Below are positions 45,116 to 57,800 of a stretch of DNA of 64,000 bases, piece by piece (the first letter of the stretch is position 1; each line of letters starts with the position of its first letter). Location: NCBI RefSeq assembly GCF_004027225.2, contig NC_044278.2, positions 79,682,923-79,746,922 on the forward strand, read 5' to 3'. A model generated the notes under the pieces. It was not told the origin of the DNA and did not search any database. It saw nothing but the letters and a program-made list of their open reading frames with translations. Source of the DNA: Strigops habroptila. Taxonomy: Eukaryota > Chordata > Aves > Psittaciformes > Psittacidae. The position numbers and the translations under genes are program-made.

Positions 45116-48100
45116 CCACAGCCATTCTGGACTCACTTGCACAAAACCATCATAAAAATCATCCTTAAATGAGGGATTTAGTTGCAAACTCACTCACAGC
45201 TACTTTTTATGTCCCAATAGTGCAAAATGTTTCTCTGGAAAGCCATGATAAGAAAGCTAGGATTCTCTGTCTCTGAAAACGCAGTCTTTGAACTTTTCAG
45301 CCAGAGGAAGTTTTCTGTTGGCTATCACTTATGAAAAACATGTTGGCTTTGTTCATTTTTGTTCTTATTCACTGAAGTTCAACAATCTAAAAGAAATATC
45401 TAGGCCTTGATCCTTGAATCTACTAAAAACACAAAGGAGAAAGAGAGTGAACTAGAAAGGAAAACTATTAGGCTATGGTGAGCTAGCATGTGCTCTTCCA
45501 GGCTGAAAGAGAGCAAAATTAAGGATGAGAGGTGGATAGGATGGGGCAAGAGATACAGAAATTCTCCCTAAAATCTCTGTATTTCTCTGCTTCTAATGAC
45601 CTTTTTAGCTTCAGCATGCCAGCACCTTTCTGAAGCACCTGCCTTTCTGAAAAATGAAAGTATAAAAGACATTTGAAATAATTCCAAATTTAGCCATGTT
45701 AAGAAAAGAGAGAGAAGTGAAGAAATGAGAAACCAGCAAGCAAGCTGGTTCCTTGGCATGGGTCAGGAACACTGAAGCAGACGGCTCGCACTGAGGGGGC
45801 AGTTGGCAATTTTTTGGCTGGTGTTCTGCTCCTGCCCTGGCATCTGAGATTCATGTTCCAATTAACCCCTAAACTGGGAACTACTCAGGGTTGCTGCTAG
45901 GTCACATTTTAATTAAAATTCAGAAGATTCTTGGAACACATAGGGAAGCTCATAAAAGAATTTTGCTCGTAACTATTTTGTTATTGTCCTCATTCTTACC
46001 TCCCTAAGCCTTCCTCCTCTAACCAAGCAAAGACAGGTCTCCAACCTGGCAATGCAATGCCTGGTCCCCATCACATGACATGCTGCTGTTCATTTTAAAG
46101 GAGTGACTTTAAAGTAATTTATGAAAGCCAGGCTGTTCCTGAATGTGTGTGGTAATTTTACAGAAGAAAAATACACTAAGAGCTTTTAAACACAAGAGAT
46201 ACCACTTTTACTCCTGCATTTCTGTTTCAGTTTTTGGTAGTCAGACTACCTGAAATATTCTTTCCAGGTATGAAAGGCATTATTCCATAAGAGGTGGAAG
46301 TACCAGAAGAGGAGCTACTGATCCTCTGCAGTGTCACTAGGACAGACAGTCAATAAAGACTCTTGAGTGTCAGCAGGCTAGGTAAGGTGTCCTGCTCTGG
46401 CATGGAGGGTGGCCAAAGAAAGATAATTAAGCACTTATTTACGCATTCATGAGAGACTACAAGATGATTTCTATGACATCAATGGCAACCAGTAGGAAAG
46501 GGGCAACAAGCCCTCTCAGTCTGAGGGAATGAACGTATAGGTAAGCATGCCCTAATTGTGCCCTTCAGACCAACCTTAGATGGAAAAATGTGAACACGCA
46601 CACCAAGTATACACCTACAGAGTGAAGGATCTTTTGAGGGTGATACCACAGGATGAGGAGCACCAAGAATCTGGCTGCTTCACCCCTGGTTAGATACTTT
46701 AAGACCAGAACTATTATATAACTTGGTTAAGTGCTTTAACCACTAGACTAGTGTGTAATAGTTGGGAGTCACGATGGAGTGACGAGAATAATAGTAATCG
46801 TATGGGAGTCACATCATACTTTGCAGATCCCAAATGGATACAGGACAGTCTGAAAAGGTCCAGAAAATGAGGTTCTTCTGGTCTTCTGGGAACTTCTCTT
46901 TCTCAGTAGCATTCTGAAGTGCTGGCAGACACAAAGCTGCATTTTAAAAAGTTGTCCCCGTTAAAAAAAAAAAAAAAAGAAAAAGAAAAAAGAAAGAAAA
47001 AAAAAAAGAAAAAAAAAGAATAAAAAAGAATGTGATTTACACATAATACACTTGGCAGCAGAACCTTAAAAAAAATTACTTTCTGAATCTTTCATTTCCA
47101 TGACTGTCTGCAAACCGTTTCATATTGATGTAGTCAAAGGAGAAGCTGGCATAAAGATATTACAGTGATACAAAAAGGAGGAACGATTGCTAAATTACAG
47201 AAGAGATGGAGTCTCAGGAACAACTTCCATGGTCCTCAGCCCTGCAGCATAAGGCAGCAGAAACCAGTATGTAGGAATTTTGAAGCAGTGAGCAAAAATG
47301 TTAATAGGTAAATCAGAACATGGAGCTGACATTGCAGGAGGGGTTTTGTTAGATGGAATATATGTACTCAAGTTAGAATTTAATCAAGATCATGCTGGAA
47401 CATTTAAATACTATATATTTACATGCATATTTGAAACATACAAGTTGCCTGTTATACTGTGTAAGCACCTTAAAAAAAAAAAAAGAAGACACTATTTACT
47501 ACTTGCTGTTAAATCTAAACAATAGTCAAGTGAAGCCTATGAACAGTTTATCTTGGGGGCTGCATGGAATGTATTCTTCTTCTGGTAATTTGCTTGATAG
47601 CACTTTCAGACATTAGTCACTATAGCCTAGTCAGAGCTCCTGATACTCTGGAGACACTCCTGAAAGACTGAAAAATTGAAGGCAGGTTTTATGCCAAAAA
47701 AACCCCCAACAGTTTTATATAAGGGAAGAAATATAGAAAATTGTAGTTTGATAGGGCACTTTTAATAAAAAGAAGTTTCCAGGAAACGAAGATTTTGGCA
47801 TGCTTCTGCCAGCCAGACACTGCTTCTGGGTGCCTTTAAAGCCACTGGTTTGGAGAAAAAAGGAACATTTGCTGAAAAGCTACCCTCCAAGCCTCCACAA
47901 CTCAGAATATTTCCAGAATTCAGCCTGCCAAGTACTGCTCAGAATTAATGAAAAACAGCAGTGAAATTAACAGCAAATTACTTAACTTCTAAGATGTGAG
48001 AAGAATCGCAGCCTACATTAATGAAGCTCTTAGTTTGGAGAGTCAAAACCAAGTCCTGTAGTTCATCATGACCAAGAAAATGAAATTACAAATGGTATAA

Positions 48101-51100
48101 AAGCAGCCAGGCAGTAGAATTCGGGAAGTATTAGGTTGTGTACTGTCACAGTACTGTCCAGTCTGACATTATAGCCTGTCTTTATTCTATTTGCAAGTGA
48201 AAAGAAAAAAGCAAATTCAGGGTAGAATAAAAAGAAAGAGATGTCGTTTCAATATATACTTGTTATTTGTATGCACACTTACATGATTAACTGCATTGAC
48301 CATTTAAATACTGTAAGGAGAAATGGAGCTAGAAGCAAAAATTAGGAACTACTGTTTTCCACAGTATCAAGAAAATTTAAACCTGATGACGTAGATCTTC
48401 AGGTTTTTTCTCTCTCTCTCTTTTTTTTTTTTTCTTTATACTTTTCCTGACCCAAATGCATTTGCACTGGACTTCAAGATTCAGCACATCTGCTACTTTT
48501 TTTTACTAGGAGCCTCTAGAGCCCTTTCTCAACTTCATTATCAACCACAGCAGAAGCCACATGCAAGTTTAGCTTGCTTGCAGATCATCTCACTGTCAAC
48601 AACAGCTTTCCTTAACTCTCATTACCACCATCCTCCTGGCACAGCTGGTATTGAGTCCACATCCACTGGATTCAATGTCAGCGAGACTGTTGTCCTGACA
48701 CTTAACAGGTGGATCAATACGACATGTCCTAACAAACCTGTGTGAAGCTATGTTTTAATTGCAAGTTTCTGAGTAGCAGACACTGCTTTGCTTTCATTTT
48801 TTGTAGTGGGTTTATACCCAAAAGAAAATAGCCACCAGTTTACACCAAGATCATAGACATGTAATGGACAAAATGTATTCATGTTGCACAGGTCAGGTCT
48901 AAGGCAGCTCATCCCTGTTTAATTATTTTGGGAATTATGATGCTCAAGGGAAATGGAAATATTTATATCTTTAGTTAGTTAGAACGGGATTAGCATTGCA
49001 TGCTTCTATCAGAGCTAATTGCCTAGACTCCTTTTACAGGCAACAAAAAACAACAAAAATTCCTCTTCTGAAAGTAGATGGCTAAATATGTCAGATGAAT
49101 TGAGCTCTAAGAATTTCTGGTGCTCTTCATTGCCTAAATATCTAGACATCTAATTTATATGTAAATGTCACCATAATAAAACATCTCAGGCTGGCCAAGA
49201 GGAGCCTCACTCATATTTAGGTGATAATAATTATTATTATTCCTCCAGGTACAGATTCAGGAAAGTGTCCATTCTGGAAAATCACTTAACTACACATCTA
49301 AAATGTACAGAAGTACTTCAGCACTCTCATCAGATGGACCTTCTGCTACAAAGCTCATATACCCAGATTTGTTAACCTTACACATCCACTGCTGAGACCC
49401 TCTAGAACAAATTACTTTTTGAAGGAAATGATTGAAGTGGTTCAAAATGAAGCAAGGGAGTGAGTTAGTTGCCAAGTGTCATGGCTGGTCAGAGGCACTC
49501 TGACCTATTCTGCTGCTACGGGGATGATTAGTATATTAGTTATACAACACTACATGACCCATAACACGGTAAATAAATACTATTTGGAATAAGCAGTCTT
49601 AAGGGAAACTTATTTTTCTGTGGTCCTTTGGATTTTAGTGCACATTATTTGTTTATACTGATCAAATAGAAAACAAAGCTTTCAAGAAAACAGTCAAATT
49701 AGAAGAAAAATGAACACAAACAATTCAAGTTTTTTCCCTTGGTTTCACTGGTGTAGTACCTTCAGAAATACTGAAGGGATGGTGTATCTCTAATTGCATC
49801 TATCCACATGGCTTGGGGAGTGCAGTTTGTTTGAAGGAACCCGTCTTTGCTTGCTCATTGCGTTGTCCTCTTGATTTTGTTTGTCACCCTCTTCTTTTTT
49901 CATTCTCCTCTGACTAACTGGAAATTGATTTCTTTCTGAGTAGGATGGTTATTTCTGTGCTGTTTAGCTAAGTATTTCATTTTATATCTGATTTTAAAAG
50001 AATTTCTTCTGTTGTTGGTTTGTCTTTACTGTGTACTGCTTTAGTGATTCTTGGTAGGCTTCCTATGCATTGATTAATTGAAATAAATAAAATGTCAGTA
50101 TTTATGGTAAGAAGAAATACACATACATATATTTCCTGTATATTAGTAATCTGACTCTTTCATTCTCTTTCTCCCTCTAAATGCAATTACATCACAAAAT
50201 TGATTTTGCTCCTTTCCAATGCAGAGCTATTGTGAAACAAAAAAATCTACAACTAATGAGAAGCCTAATTATTTCTTACAGGTGAGAAACAGTTTATTTT
50301 TTAACATTTGGAAAGGAAAATTAATTTTTTTCAGTCTGTGCAGCATTAATATTTTATCACAAATATCATAGGATAACTGTTTTTATTACATGCAATCCAA
50401 CCAAATAATTATTTATAACAGTCTGAAAAAGTGTCTTTCTGGAAGACTGCATGTTAGATCATAATCAAGACCAAAGAGGCTTCTCAGCTAGCTGATAAGC
50501 AGTTGTCTTTGCAGACCACTACATCAGGACACAATATTTCCTTTACAGGTATTTGCATCATTATTGAAAATTCAGACAAATTTGTGACTATTCAGGGACT
50601 TTTGTGTTGGGACCTGCCAGCTGCTGTCCTCAGCGTTCCAAAATAACTAGCAATAGCTGCGACTGCAAGCAGCGCTGTCCTTTTCGGCTACCTTCACTTA
50701 GGGTTCTCTGCTGTAAAATATCCAGGTAAAATAGTGGTGCTGGTTTACCTGCCAATATGCCTTTTTTCTTGAGTTAAAATATCTGCTTTATCATATAGTT
50801 GGTCAAATAACTACATAAGTCAGAGTCATGGAGAAAAGATATGGAAGAAGAGGGTAAGAAAATGGAAACAAATGTTTATGAGAAAGTCACAGTTCATGAG
50901 TGTTTGGAGTCAGGCAGCAGGATTTCACTGGAAAAAACAATTGCTTTTTTTTAGTACAAACAAAAAAGTCAGTTAGTAGAACTGGTTAGAAAATGAAGTT
51001 TCCATTTCACAGGAGTTTTTGCATTTCCGAATGTGCTTTTGCATTTCAAAATGTGTGAAATACTGAAATCTCAAATTATTTCCTCTCATAGAAAGCTTGA

Positions 51101-52563
51101 AATATTTTTTATTCAGTAACTTCAAACAATCTCATTACAAATCATTACTCTGGTAAAGCCAAAATGTTTTCTATATAAAAAGCATAGTATTATCATCTGA
51201 AATAGGTATAACAATATTCAAAACTCCATTTTGGTTTTGATCTATCCAGAATCTTCTCGTAGATAGCAGAAGAAATTTTCCAGTCACATAACTCAGAACA
51301 GTTGCCTTGGAAATGTTTAGATCATCTCTTAACTGACACTGTATATACAGCAATCGAACAAGGAAAGAGTGCTTCCTAGATACAATAGCATGCATCCGCA
51401 ACTTCAATTATGAATTGCATGTTTCAGATATCCCTCCATGGCAATACTCACAATCCAGCAGTGCTAACAATATAAATCACAGGGCATAATGTGTCGGAAA
51501 AGCAACTTGATAGAAAAACATCCTGCAATTTTAGCAAACAGCATGTGCACAGCCTTGGTTTATGACATGGAGGTTGTTTGGTAAATGCTGATTAGCTTCT
51601 TACACAAGCTGTGGAAGTCTACTGAGTTTGATATGACATATATCCATATCCATATCCACAAGTGCAAATTCAGAGGACTTTTGAGGCAAGCAGTAGCCAA
51701 CCTCTCATATTATGTAGTGATATGAATTGGCCGCTGACCATTAGGCTAAAGAGTGCTTCTTAGGTTTGGCTTAAATGGTGAGCCTCTTATTTTTCTTTTC
51801 CTCCTAAAGTTTTTCTCAAATTCTCATAATTGGTTAAATGCTGAACCTGCCTAGCATTCAGGGAAAAAACCACTGTCATAAAAGAAAAAAAAAAAAAAGG
51901 GGGACTGGCTGTTAGTGAAAACCAGCAAAAGAACTGTATCTCCATACAGTTACTGGGATGAGGCTTTAGGGGATGTGGTAGCTGACTGTATTGTTCTCAG
52001 TGTGATATCCCTTACTGGCAGTCAATAAGAAAAATTGGAAGAGTATTTTACCAAGTTTCAGTGCAAAGATTTTACCTTCCCAAGGGCCTCTAGGCTTCCC
52101 CTCCCAAGCTGAAGTAGCAGATGACAGTGAGTTTGTAGCTGAAGCCTTTGCATACAAGGTAACATAGGTTCAGAAAAGAGAGGTCATGCTAGCCAGTAAC
52201 TTGAGGATTGTTGTACTCTCCTTGAAGTCGTGGATCCAAATTCCTTTAAATAACAGAGGGATTGAACCTCAGTCTTGCACAACATAGGTAACTTTACCAA
52301 CAGACACCATTACTCATTCTTCTGCCTGTATTTTGTATGGACCCTAACCTTTTAAATATGTGAGGTATGAAATGGATGGTGCACAGGAGTGAGGCACTTA
52401 TGGACTGGGACAGGGAAGGAAATTAGTGGTTTTGGGCCACCTTGAATGCCAAGTGGGAGCATGATGGGTGGGAAGGGCTTTCAGGATCAGCCAGGTTTTA
52501 AACAGAGATCCTAAAGAAATAACTGTTGTATTAGACAATTAAATGTCATCTAACCCCATTTTT
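45116..52563. other. AT-rich gene desert, part 2
   Basis: No gene, RNA or dated repeat was recognised. An A-rich tract lies at 46964-47032. Short T and A runs occur near 48421-48434 and 51884-51898. The open frames are under 80 codons and unlike known proteins. Confidence 0.55.
46964..47032. repeat. A-rich low-complexity tract
   Basis: A runs separated by single G residues over about 70 bp. Confidence 0.9.
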
Positions 52564-53940
52564 CATAGAATCATAGAATCATAGAATCATAGAATCATAG
52601 AATCATAGAATCACAGACTAGTAAAGGTTGGAAAGGACCTTAAGATCATCTAGTTCCAACCCCCCTGCCATGGGCAGGGACACCTCGTACTAAACCATGT
52701 TGCCCAAGGCTCTGTCCAACCTGGCCTTGAACACTGCCAGGGATGGAGCATCCACAACCTCCCTGGGCAACCCATTCCAGTGCTTCACCACCCTCACTGT
52801 AAAGAACTTCTTCCTTATGTCTAGTCTAAACTTCCCCTGTTTAAGTTTGAAGCCATTCCCTCTTGTCCTACCACTACAGTCCCTAAGGAAGAGTCCCTCC
52901 CCAGCATCCTTATAGGCCCCCTTCAGATACTGGAAGGCTGCTATGAGGTCTCCACGCAGCCTTCTCTTCTCCAGGCTGAACGGCCCCAACTCTTTCAGCC
53001 TGTCTTCATACGGGAGGTGCTCCAGCCCTCTTATCATCCTCGTGGCCCTCCTCTGGACTTGCTCCAACAGCTCCATGTCCCTTCTATGTTGAGGACACCA
53101 GAACTGTACACAATACTCCAAGTGAGGTCTCATGAGAGCAGAGTAGAGGGGCAGGATCACCTCCTTTGACCTGCTGCTCATGCTCCTTGTGATGCAGCCC
53201 AGGATACAGTTGGCTTTCTGAGTGCAAACACACACTGCTAGCTCATGTTAAACTTCTCGTCAACCAACACCCCCAAGTCCTTTTCTGCAGGGCTGCTCTG
53301 AATCTCTTCTCTGCCCAACCTGTAGCAGTGCCTGGGATTACCCTGACCCAGGTGTAGGACCTTACACTTGGCTTGGTTAAACTTCATAAGGTTGGCATTG
53401 GCCCACCTCACAGGTGTGTCAAGGTCCCTCTGGATGGCATCCCTTCCCTCCAGCCTATCAACCGAACTGCACAGCTTGGTGTCATCAGCAAACTTGCTGA
53501 GGGCGCACTCAATTCCACTGTCCATGTCACTGACAAAGATGTTGAACAGGACCGGTCCCAACACCGATCCTTGAGGGACACCACTCGTTACAGGTTTCCA
53601 ACTGGACATTGAGCCATTTATCGCATATCTTTGCATGCGGCCATAGAGCCAGTTCTTTATCCACCGAGTGGTCCATCTATCAAATTGTTGTCTCTCAAAT
53701 TTAAAGACAAGGATGTCATGCAGGACAGTGTTGAACGCTTTGCACAAGTCCGGGTAGATGATGTCAACTGCTCTGCCCCTGTCCATCGGTTCCGTGGCTT
53801 CATCATAGAAGACCACCAAATTGGTCAGGCAGGATTTCCCCTTAGTGAAGCCATGTTGGCTGTCACCAATCACCTCGTTGTTTTTCATTTTTAAATCCTT
53901 CATTACGCCCTCCGCCATTCTTTTATGTTCGCTTGCATCC
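52564..53940 (-). mobile_element. CR1 LINE, 5'-truncated, with terminal ATTCTATG repeats
   Basis: A non-LTR retrotransposon copy of about 1.38 kb lies on the minus strand. On the + strand it begins with six CATAGAAT octamers (52564-52611), the complement of the CR1 3' tail. The typical 3' UTR follows (GGTTGGAAAGGACCTTAAGA, CCATGGGCAGGGACACCTCG) and then the C-terminal half of ORF2. Similarity to CR1 stops near 53.92-53.95 kb, so the element is 5'-truncated, as most CR1 copies are. Its coding part is only lightly damaged, indicating a fairly recent insertion. Confidence 0.93.
52690..53918 (-). pseudogene. CR1 ORF2 C-terminal half (reverse transcriptase), disrupted
   Basis: Two consecutive open segments encode the CR1 reverse transcriptase and C-terminal region, used for target-primed retrotransposition. 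The first (53918 down to 53238) includes [16 protein letters not shown], the [18 protein letters not shown] motif and the catalytic FADDTK motif near 53492. The second (53235 down to 52690) carries [37 protein letters not shown] and the normal C-terminus ending near GNMV. They are separated by an in-frame TAG where CR1 normally has Gln, and by a one-base frame change about 20 bases later. The usual YLDFSKAF motif reads YPDLCKAF, keeping the aspartate. The N-terminal endonuclease is absent, so the copy cannot be autonomous. Confidence 0.9.
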
Positions 53941-54273
53941 TTTGTGCCTAAATTTAAGTGTTGTTATTCTTTCTATAAATGACATGTCTACTTTTGAGGA
54001 CACTCGCCTGTCATCTGTTCATAATATATGTGCTGCATGGTCACAGTTTAATTTTTTCAATTGCAAAACAGAGGTATGGACCACGGATTGCAGGAACCAT
54101 TTCTGTGTTTATACCACCTTGCAAAGTCAGGCAGTCTCAAAGTGCTCTATGCTGACCCTCAATACTGCTTCAGTTTCACTCTCTTTAACACTGACTCTGC
54201 CATGCTTTTCTGAATAAATTTTATGAATAAATTGACCATTGGAAAGAAAAAGGGAAAAAAAGGAAAAAGCAGC
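53941..54273. other. Unique spacer between two CR1 copies
   Basis: About 330 bp of AT-rich unique sequence lie between the truncated 5' ends of the two opposing CR1 elements. It ends with AATAAATTTTATGAATAAA and a short A/G-rich stretch. Confidence 0.7.
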
Positions 54274-54891
54274 CCAGAAAGCCAAACGTATCCTGGTCTG
54301 CATCACAAGGACCATGACCAGCACGTCGAAGGAGATGATCCTGCCCCTCTACTCTGCTTTTGTGAGACCTCACTTGGAGTATTGTTTGCAGTCCTGATGT
54401 CCTCAATGTAAGAAGCACATGGAGATGTTGGAGCAAGTCCAGAGGAGGGCCATGATGATGATAAGGGGGCTGGAGCACCTCCTGTATGAAGACAGGCTGA
54501 GAGAGTTGGGACTGTTCAGCCTGGAGAAGGCTGCATGGAGACCTCATAGCTGCATTCCCGTATCTGAATGGGGCCTACAAGGATGCTGCAGAGGGACTCT
54601 TCCTTAGGGACTGTAGTGATAGGACAAGGGGGGATGGGTTTAAACTTAAACAGGGGAAGTTTAGACTAGACATAAGGAAGTTCTTTACTGTGAGGGTAGT
54701 GAGGCACTGGAACAGATTGCCTAAAGAAGTGGTAAATGCTCCATCCCTGGCAGTGTTCAAGGCCAGGTTGGACAGAGTCTTGGGCAACATGGTTTAGTGC
54801 GAGGCATCCCTGCCCATGGCAGGGGGGTTGGAACTAGATGATCTTAAGGTCCTTTCTAACCCTAACCATTCTATGATTCTATGATTCTATG
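54274..54891 (+). mobile_element. CR1 LINE, 5'-truncated, plus strand
   Basis: About 620 bp of CR1 3' end in direct orientation. It starts within ORF2 (similar to [18 protein letters not shown]), continues through the [19 protein letters not shown] region and the 3' UTR (GGTTGGAACTAGATGATCTT), and ends in three ATTCTATG octamers (54868-54891). The coding frame is interrupted by several frame changes and stops (for example after HLEYCLQS, and within the [12 protein letters not shown] stretch). It is therefore more decayed than the neighbouring minus-strand copy. Confidence 0.92.
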
Positions 54892-57800
54892 AAAAAGACT
54901 TGTTGGAATTCATGGGTGTGCTCATCCTTTTTGAATGCTAGTGATAAAATGGGAATATAAAGTTATTCCTGCTGCAGACCCTGCTTGGAATGCTTAACAA
55001 GAGTTTGTGGCTAGCTTCAGTCCTGGAGGTATTCAATAAAAATAACTGAAAAACTTCATAGCCAGATTTGAGTAAAGTCAGTCCTCAATGGGTACAATCA
55101 CAATTGTGCATTTAATCTGGATATGCTTCAGGTCACTGCTCAGAGTTGTCCTTTACATAGATACTGCTTCCAGTTTCCTTTTCTAGTAGCTATAGAATTT
55201 TTTTCCAGTGCCTGGAAACATGATCTCTTAGGCAGCTTCAAAGCAAATAACCTTTTCTATGTCAGCTGCTCTGCCCAATTTAGTTCCCCAGTCAACTCTA
55301 CAATTTTTTAGTATGAATTTTATTAATGGTGCTTTGTCTGAAAAGATTATCTTGCCCCTCAAAATCTTTCCAGTTCTATTTTGCTTCACTTCTGTTTTCA
55401 AACCAGTCATTTGTAGGATGATTTGCATTTTGTAGGATCGGTCTTAACACCTCTTTCTGATAGATTTTTCCTCAAACATGAAAGTTCTCATGGAAATGAC
55501 ACTTGGCGTTATGCACTTTCCATTTCTTATCCCTGACAGTCTGTACAACTCATGCAAGCTGGCACGTTCTCGATTTGTGGCGCCCAGCTGAGATTATCAT
55601 CTTTGTACAACTTGTTAATGTCAGTGGCGTTTAGAAGTCTCTGCATTGAGCTATGAAATAATTCAGATGCAGAGAGAATCCCCAAAATAGGCATTTGAAA
55701 AGAACGCCTGCAGACAAAAAATTTTAAACATCCACTATCATGAACCATCCCATTTAAGCGGGAACAAACAGATCTGATACTCCCAAAATAAGAGTAGGGG
55801 AATTGGCCAGTTGTCTTGGGGTGGCTGGGCTTGTTACAATGGCATAATGCTTCCAGCGTGATGTTAGTTCTTAGACCCAGATGCTTTACCTGTGACTACA
55901 GAAAACCAGTTTCACGTCTCTCATGCCATACCCTTTAAAAAGTGTATATTCATCATGTTGGTTCTTCAGCTTTCTACTTACTGCACTTGATGTGATGTAC
56001 TGCCACTTATTCTTTGGCCTTATTCTATCCTACTAGTGCTCTAAAAGCTGTCCATTTGTCGTAGAACAGGCTTTAAGAAAAAAGGAGGCTTTGGCTCTGT
56101 TCCACTTTACCCCTTTTATGATACTTCAGTGGTGAAAAGGAGGAAGAGATCCATAGGATATGGTTTCCCCTTCGTAGTTTGCTCAAGGAAAGGCAACTGA
56201 ACTTTAAGTATTTTTTGAAATATTTTTTTTTCTTTTTCATCACTTGTGCTTAATCATACTGGAGAATCTGCTTTAATTCAGCTTTTTACCTTAAGCCTGG
56301 ACTGTACATAAAAGAACAACCTGCACCAAAGTTTGAAGAGCGTATAGCAATGTTTGAAACTGGAGGATGATAATTTGACTCCACAGCTACTTTAAATATG
56401 TAAGTGGAAATGTATGTTAACATGTGTACAAAATAGCTTACAATTTTGTAGCTGGTTTCGTGTAAAATTTAAGATCTTACTTTAGGTATTCTATCACCCC
56501 AAATAGTGGGTGTGTGATGACTGTAGATGTCACTCCATCCTAAATGTATTTTAGGGTGTTTGTTGAACTGAATGTCTCCTCTGGTAGGCATGTAGCTTTA
56601 GGGTTACACTCAGCACCATTTGTGACCAGAGACAATATTAAATAAAAATTGGCTTTTCTATACTTACAACATACTCAGTTTGAATGCTAGGCACCTTCTG
56701 AAGGATTTTTTTAAAATACTGACTGACTGATATTTTTCTTTAAACAATGTTATGAAAATAGGTCTTGATACTGCCTAATATCAGAAAGCCCCAAACAAGC
56801 CTTGACATTTCTTGAGGCATACCTGCACTGGCAATCAGATTTATCTGACTACCACTAATTGCAGCTGTTACTGCTGAGCGGTGCAGTACCATGCAGAACA
56901 AATACAAGCTTTGGTCCTGGAAACAATATACTCATATTCAAGCACTATGGGGCTTTAAACAAGAAATCTTCCTTCTTTGCAAGGCTAATTAGTTTAGTTC
57001 AGCATTGTGTTCCTGTGATCATAGTGTTTCATGTCACAGGGTTATCAAGCCTTTTCTTATGTATTGGACTCTATACTGTAAACATAAGCAGTCGATAACT
57101 AGACTATTACTTATTAACAAGGTACAGAATACTAACTCCAAGGAGGTTTCCTGCCGGGTTCAGCTCTCTTTTTGGGTTCTCTTTGGGTTTTTGTAAGCAC
57201 CTTTCACTTGATCAATTGAGTTTTTACTGCTTAGACTGTGTTTCAGTGGGGTGTTGGACTATGTTGTGAGGTAAGATCTTTGCTGCTGGTAATTTCTGTC
57301 CTTCTTTTCGCTGCTACCTGTGCAATACTGCTGCTCACCTTATGCCACTGCAGATGCTCACTGTGTCTCCAGTGAGCTGACTAACCTCATCAGTCTTCTG
57401 AAAACTATCCTGTCATAACACAGCAATGACGTCAGCAAATAGTTAGCTTCTGGTAGGTCTCCAAACTGAATCAGTCTGACAAGTGTCAACTTTAGTGAAA
57501 AAGAGAGAGGAGCATGTAGTTGTTAGCAGGGGAGAAGCAGGGTAGAAACAGGAAGGAGTGACTTGGAGCATCTCCCCGTTTTTTGGGGGGGAGCTGTTAG
57601 ATGAGACTGATTGCTTAAGAAACCGTGACCTAAGCAGGTAAATTAAGTGAATCCCAGGCTAAAAACCTCCATAATTGTGCACAAAGTCTACATGTGCAAA
57701 AGCCGTGGTTCCATGCTACTGTTCTCTCTTTGTGCTGGGCAGAGGCAAATTCATTTTAGCTAGGTCCAACCAGCCCTCCTGTAAATCATAGCTCCTGAGT

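Noticed and set aside
44778..45155. 125-codon open frame, plus strand
   Set aside because: Phe/Leu/Ser translation of the CTTT repeat.
46700..46760. tRNA-like wording (GGTTAAGTGCTTTAACCACTAG)
   Set aside because: No cloverleaf could be drawn and no clear A and B boxes; at most a remnant of an old repeat.
52564..52611. Regular 8-bp repeats resembling a short repeat array such as CRISPR
   Set aside because: They are contiguous CATAGAAT octamers without spacers, the known 3' tail of CR1.
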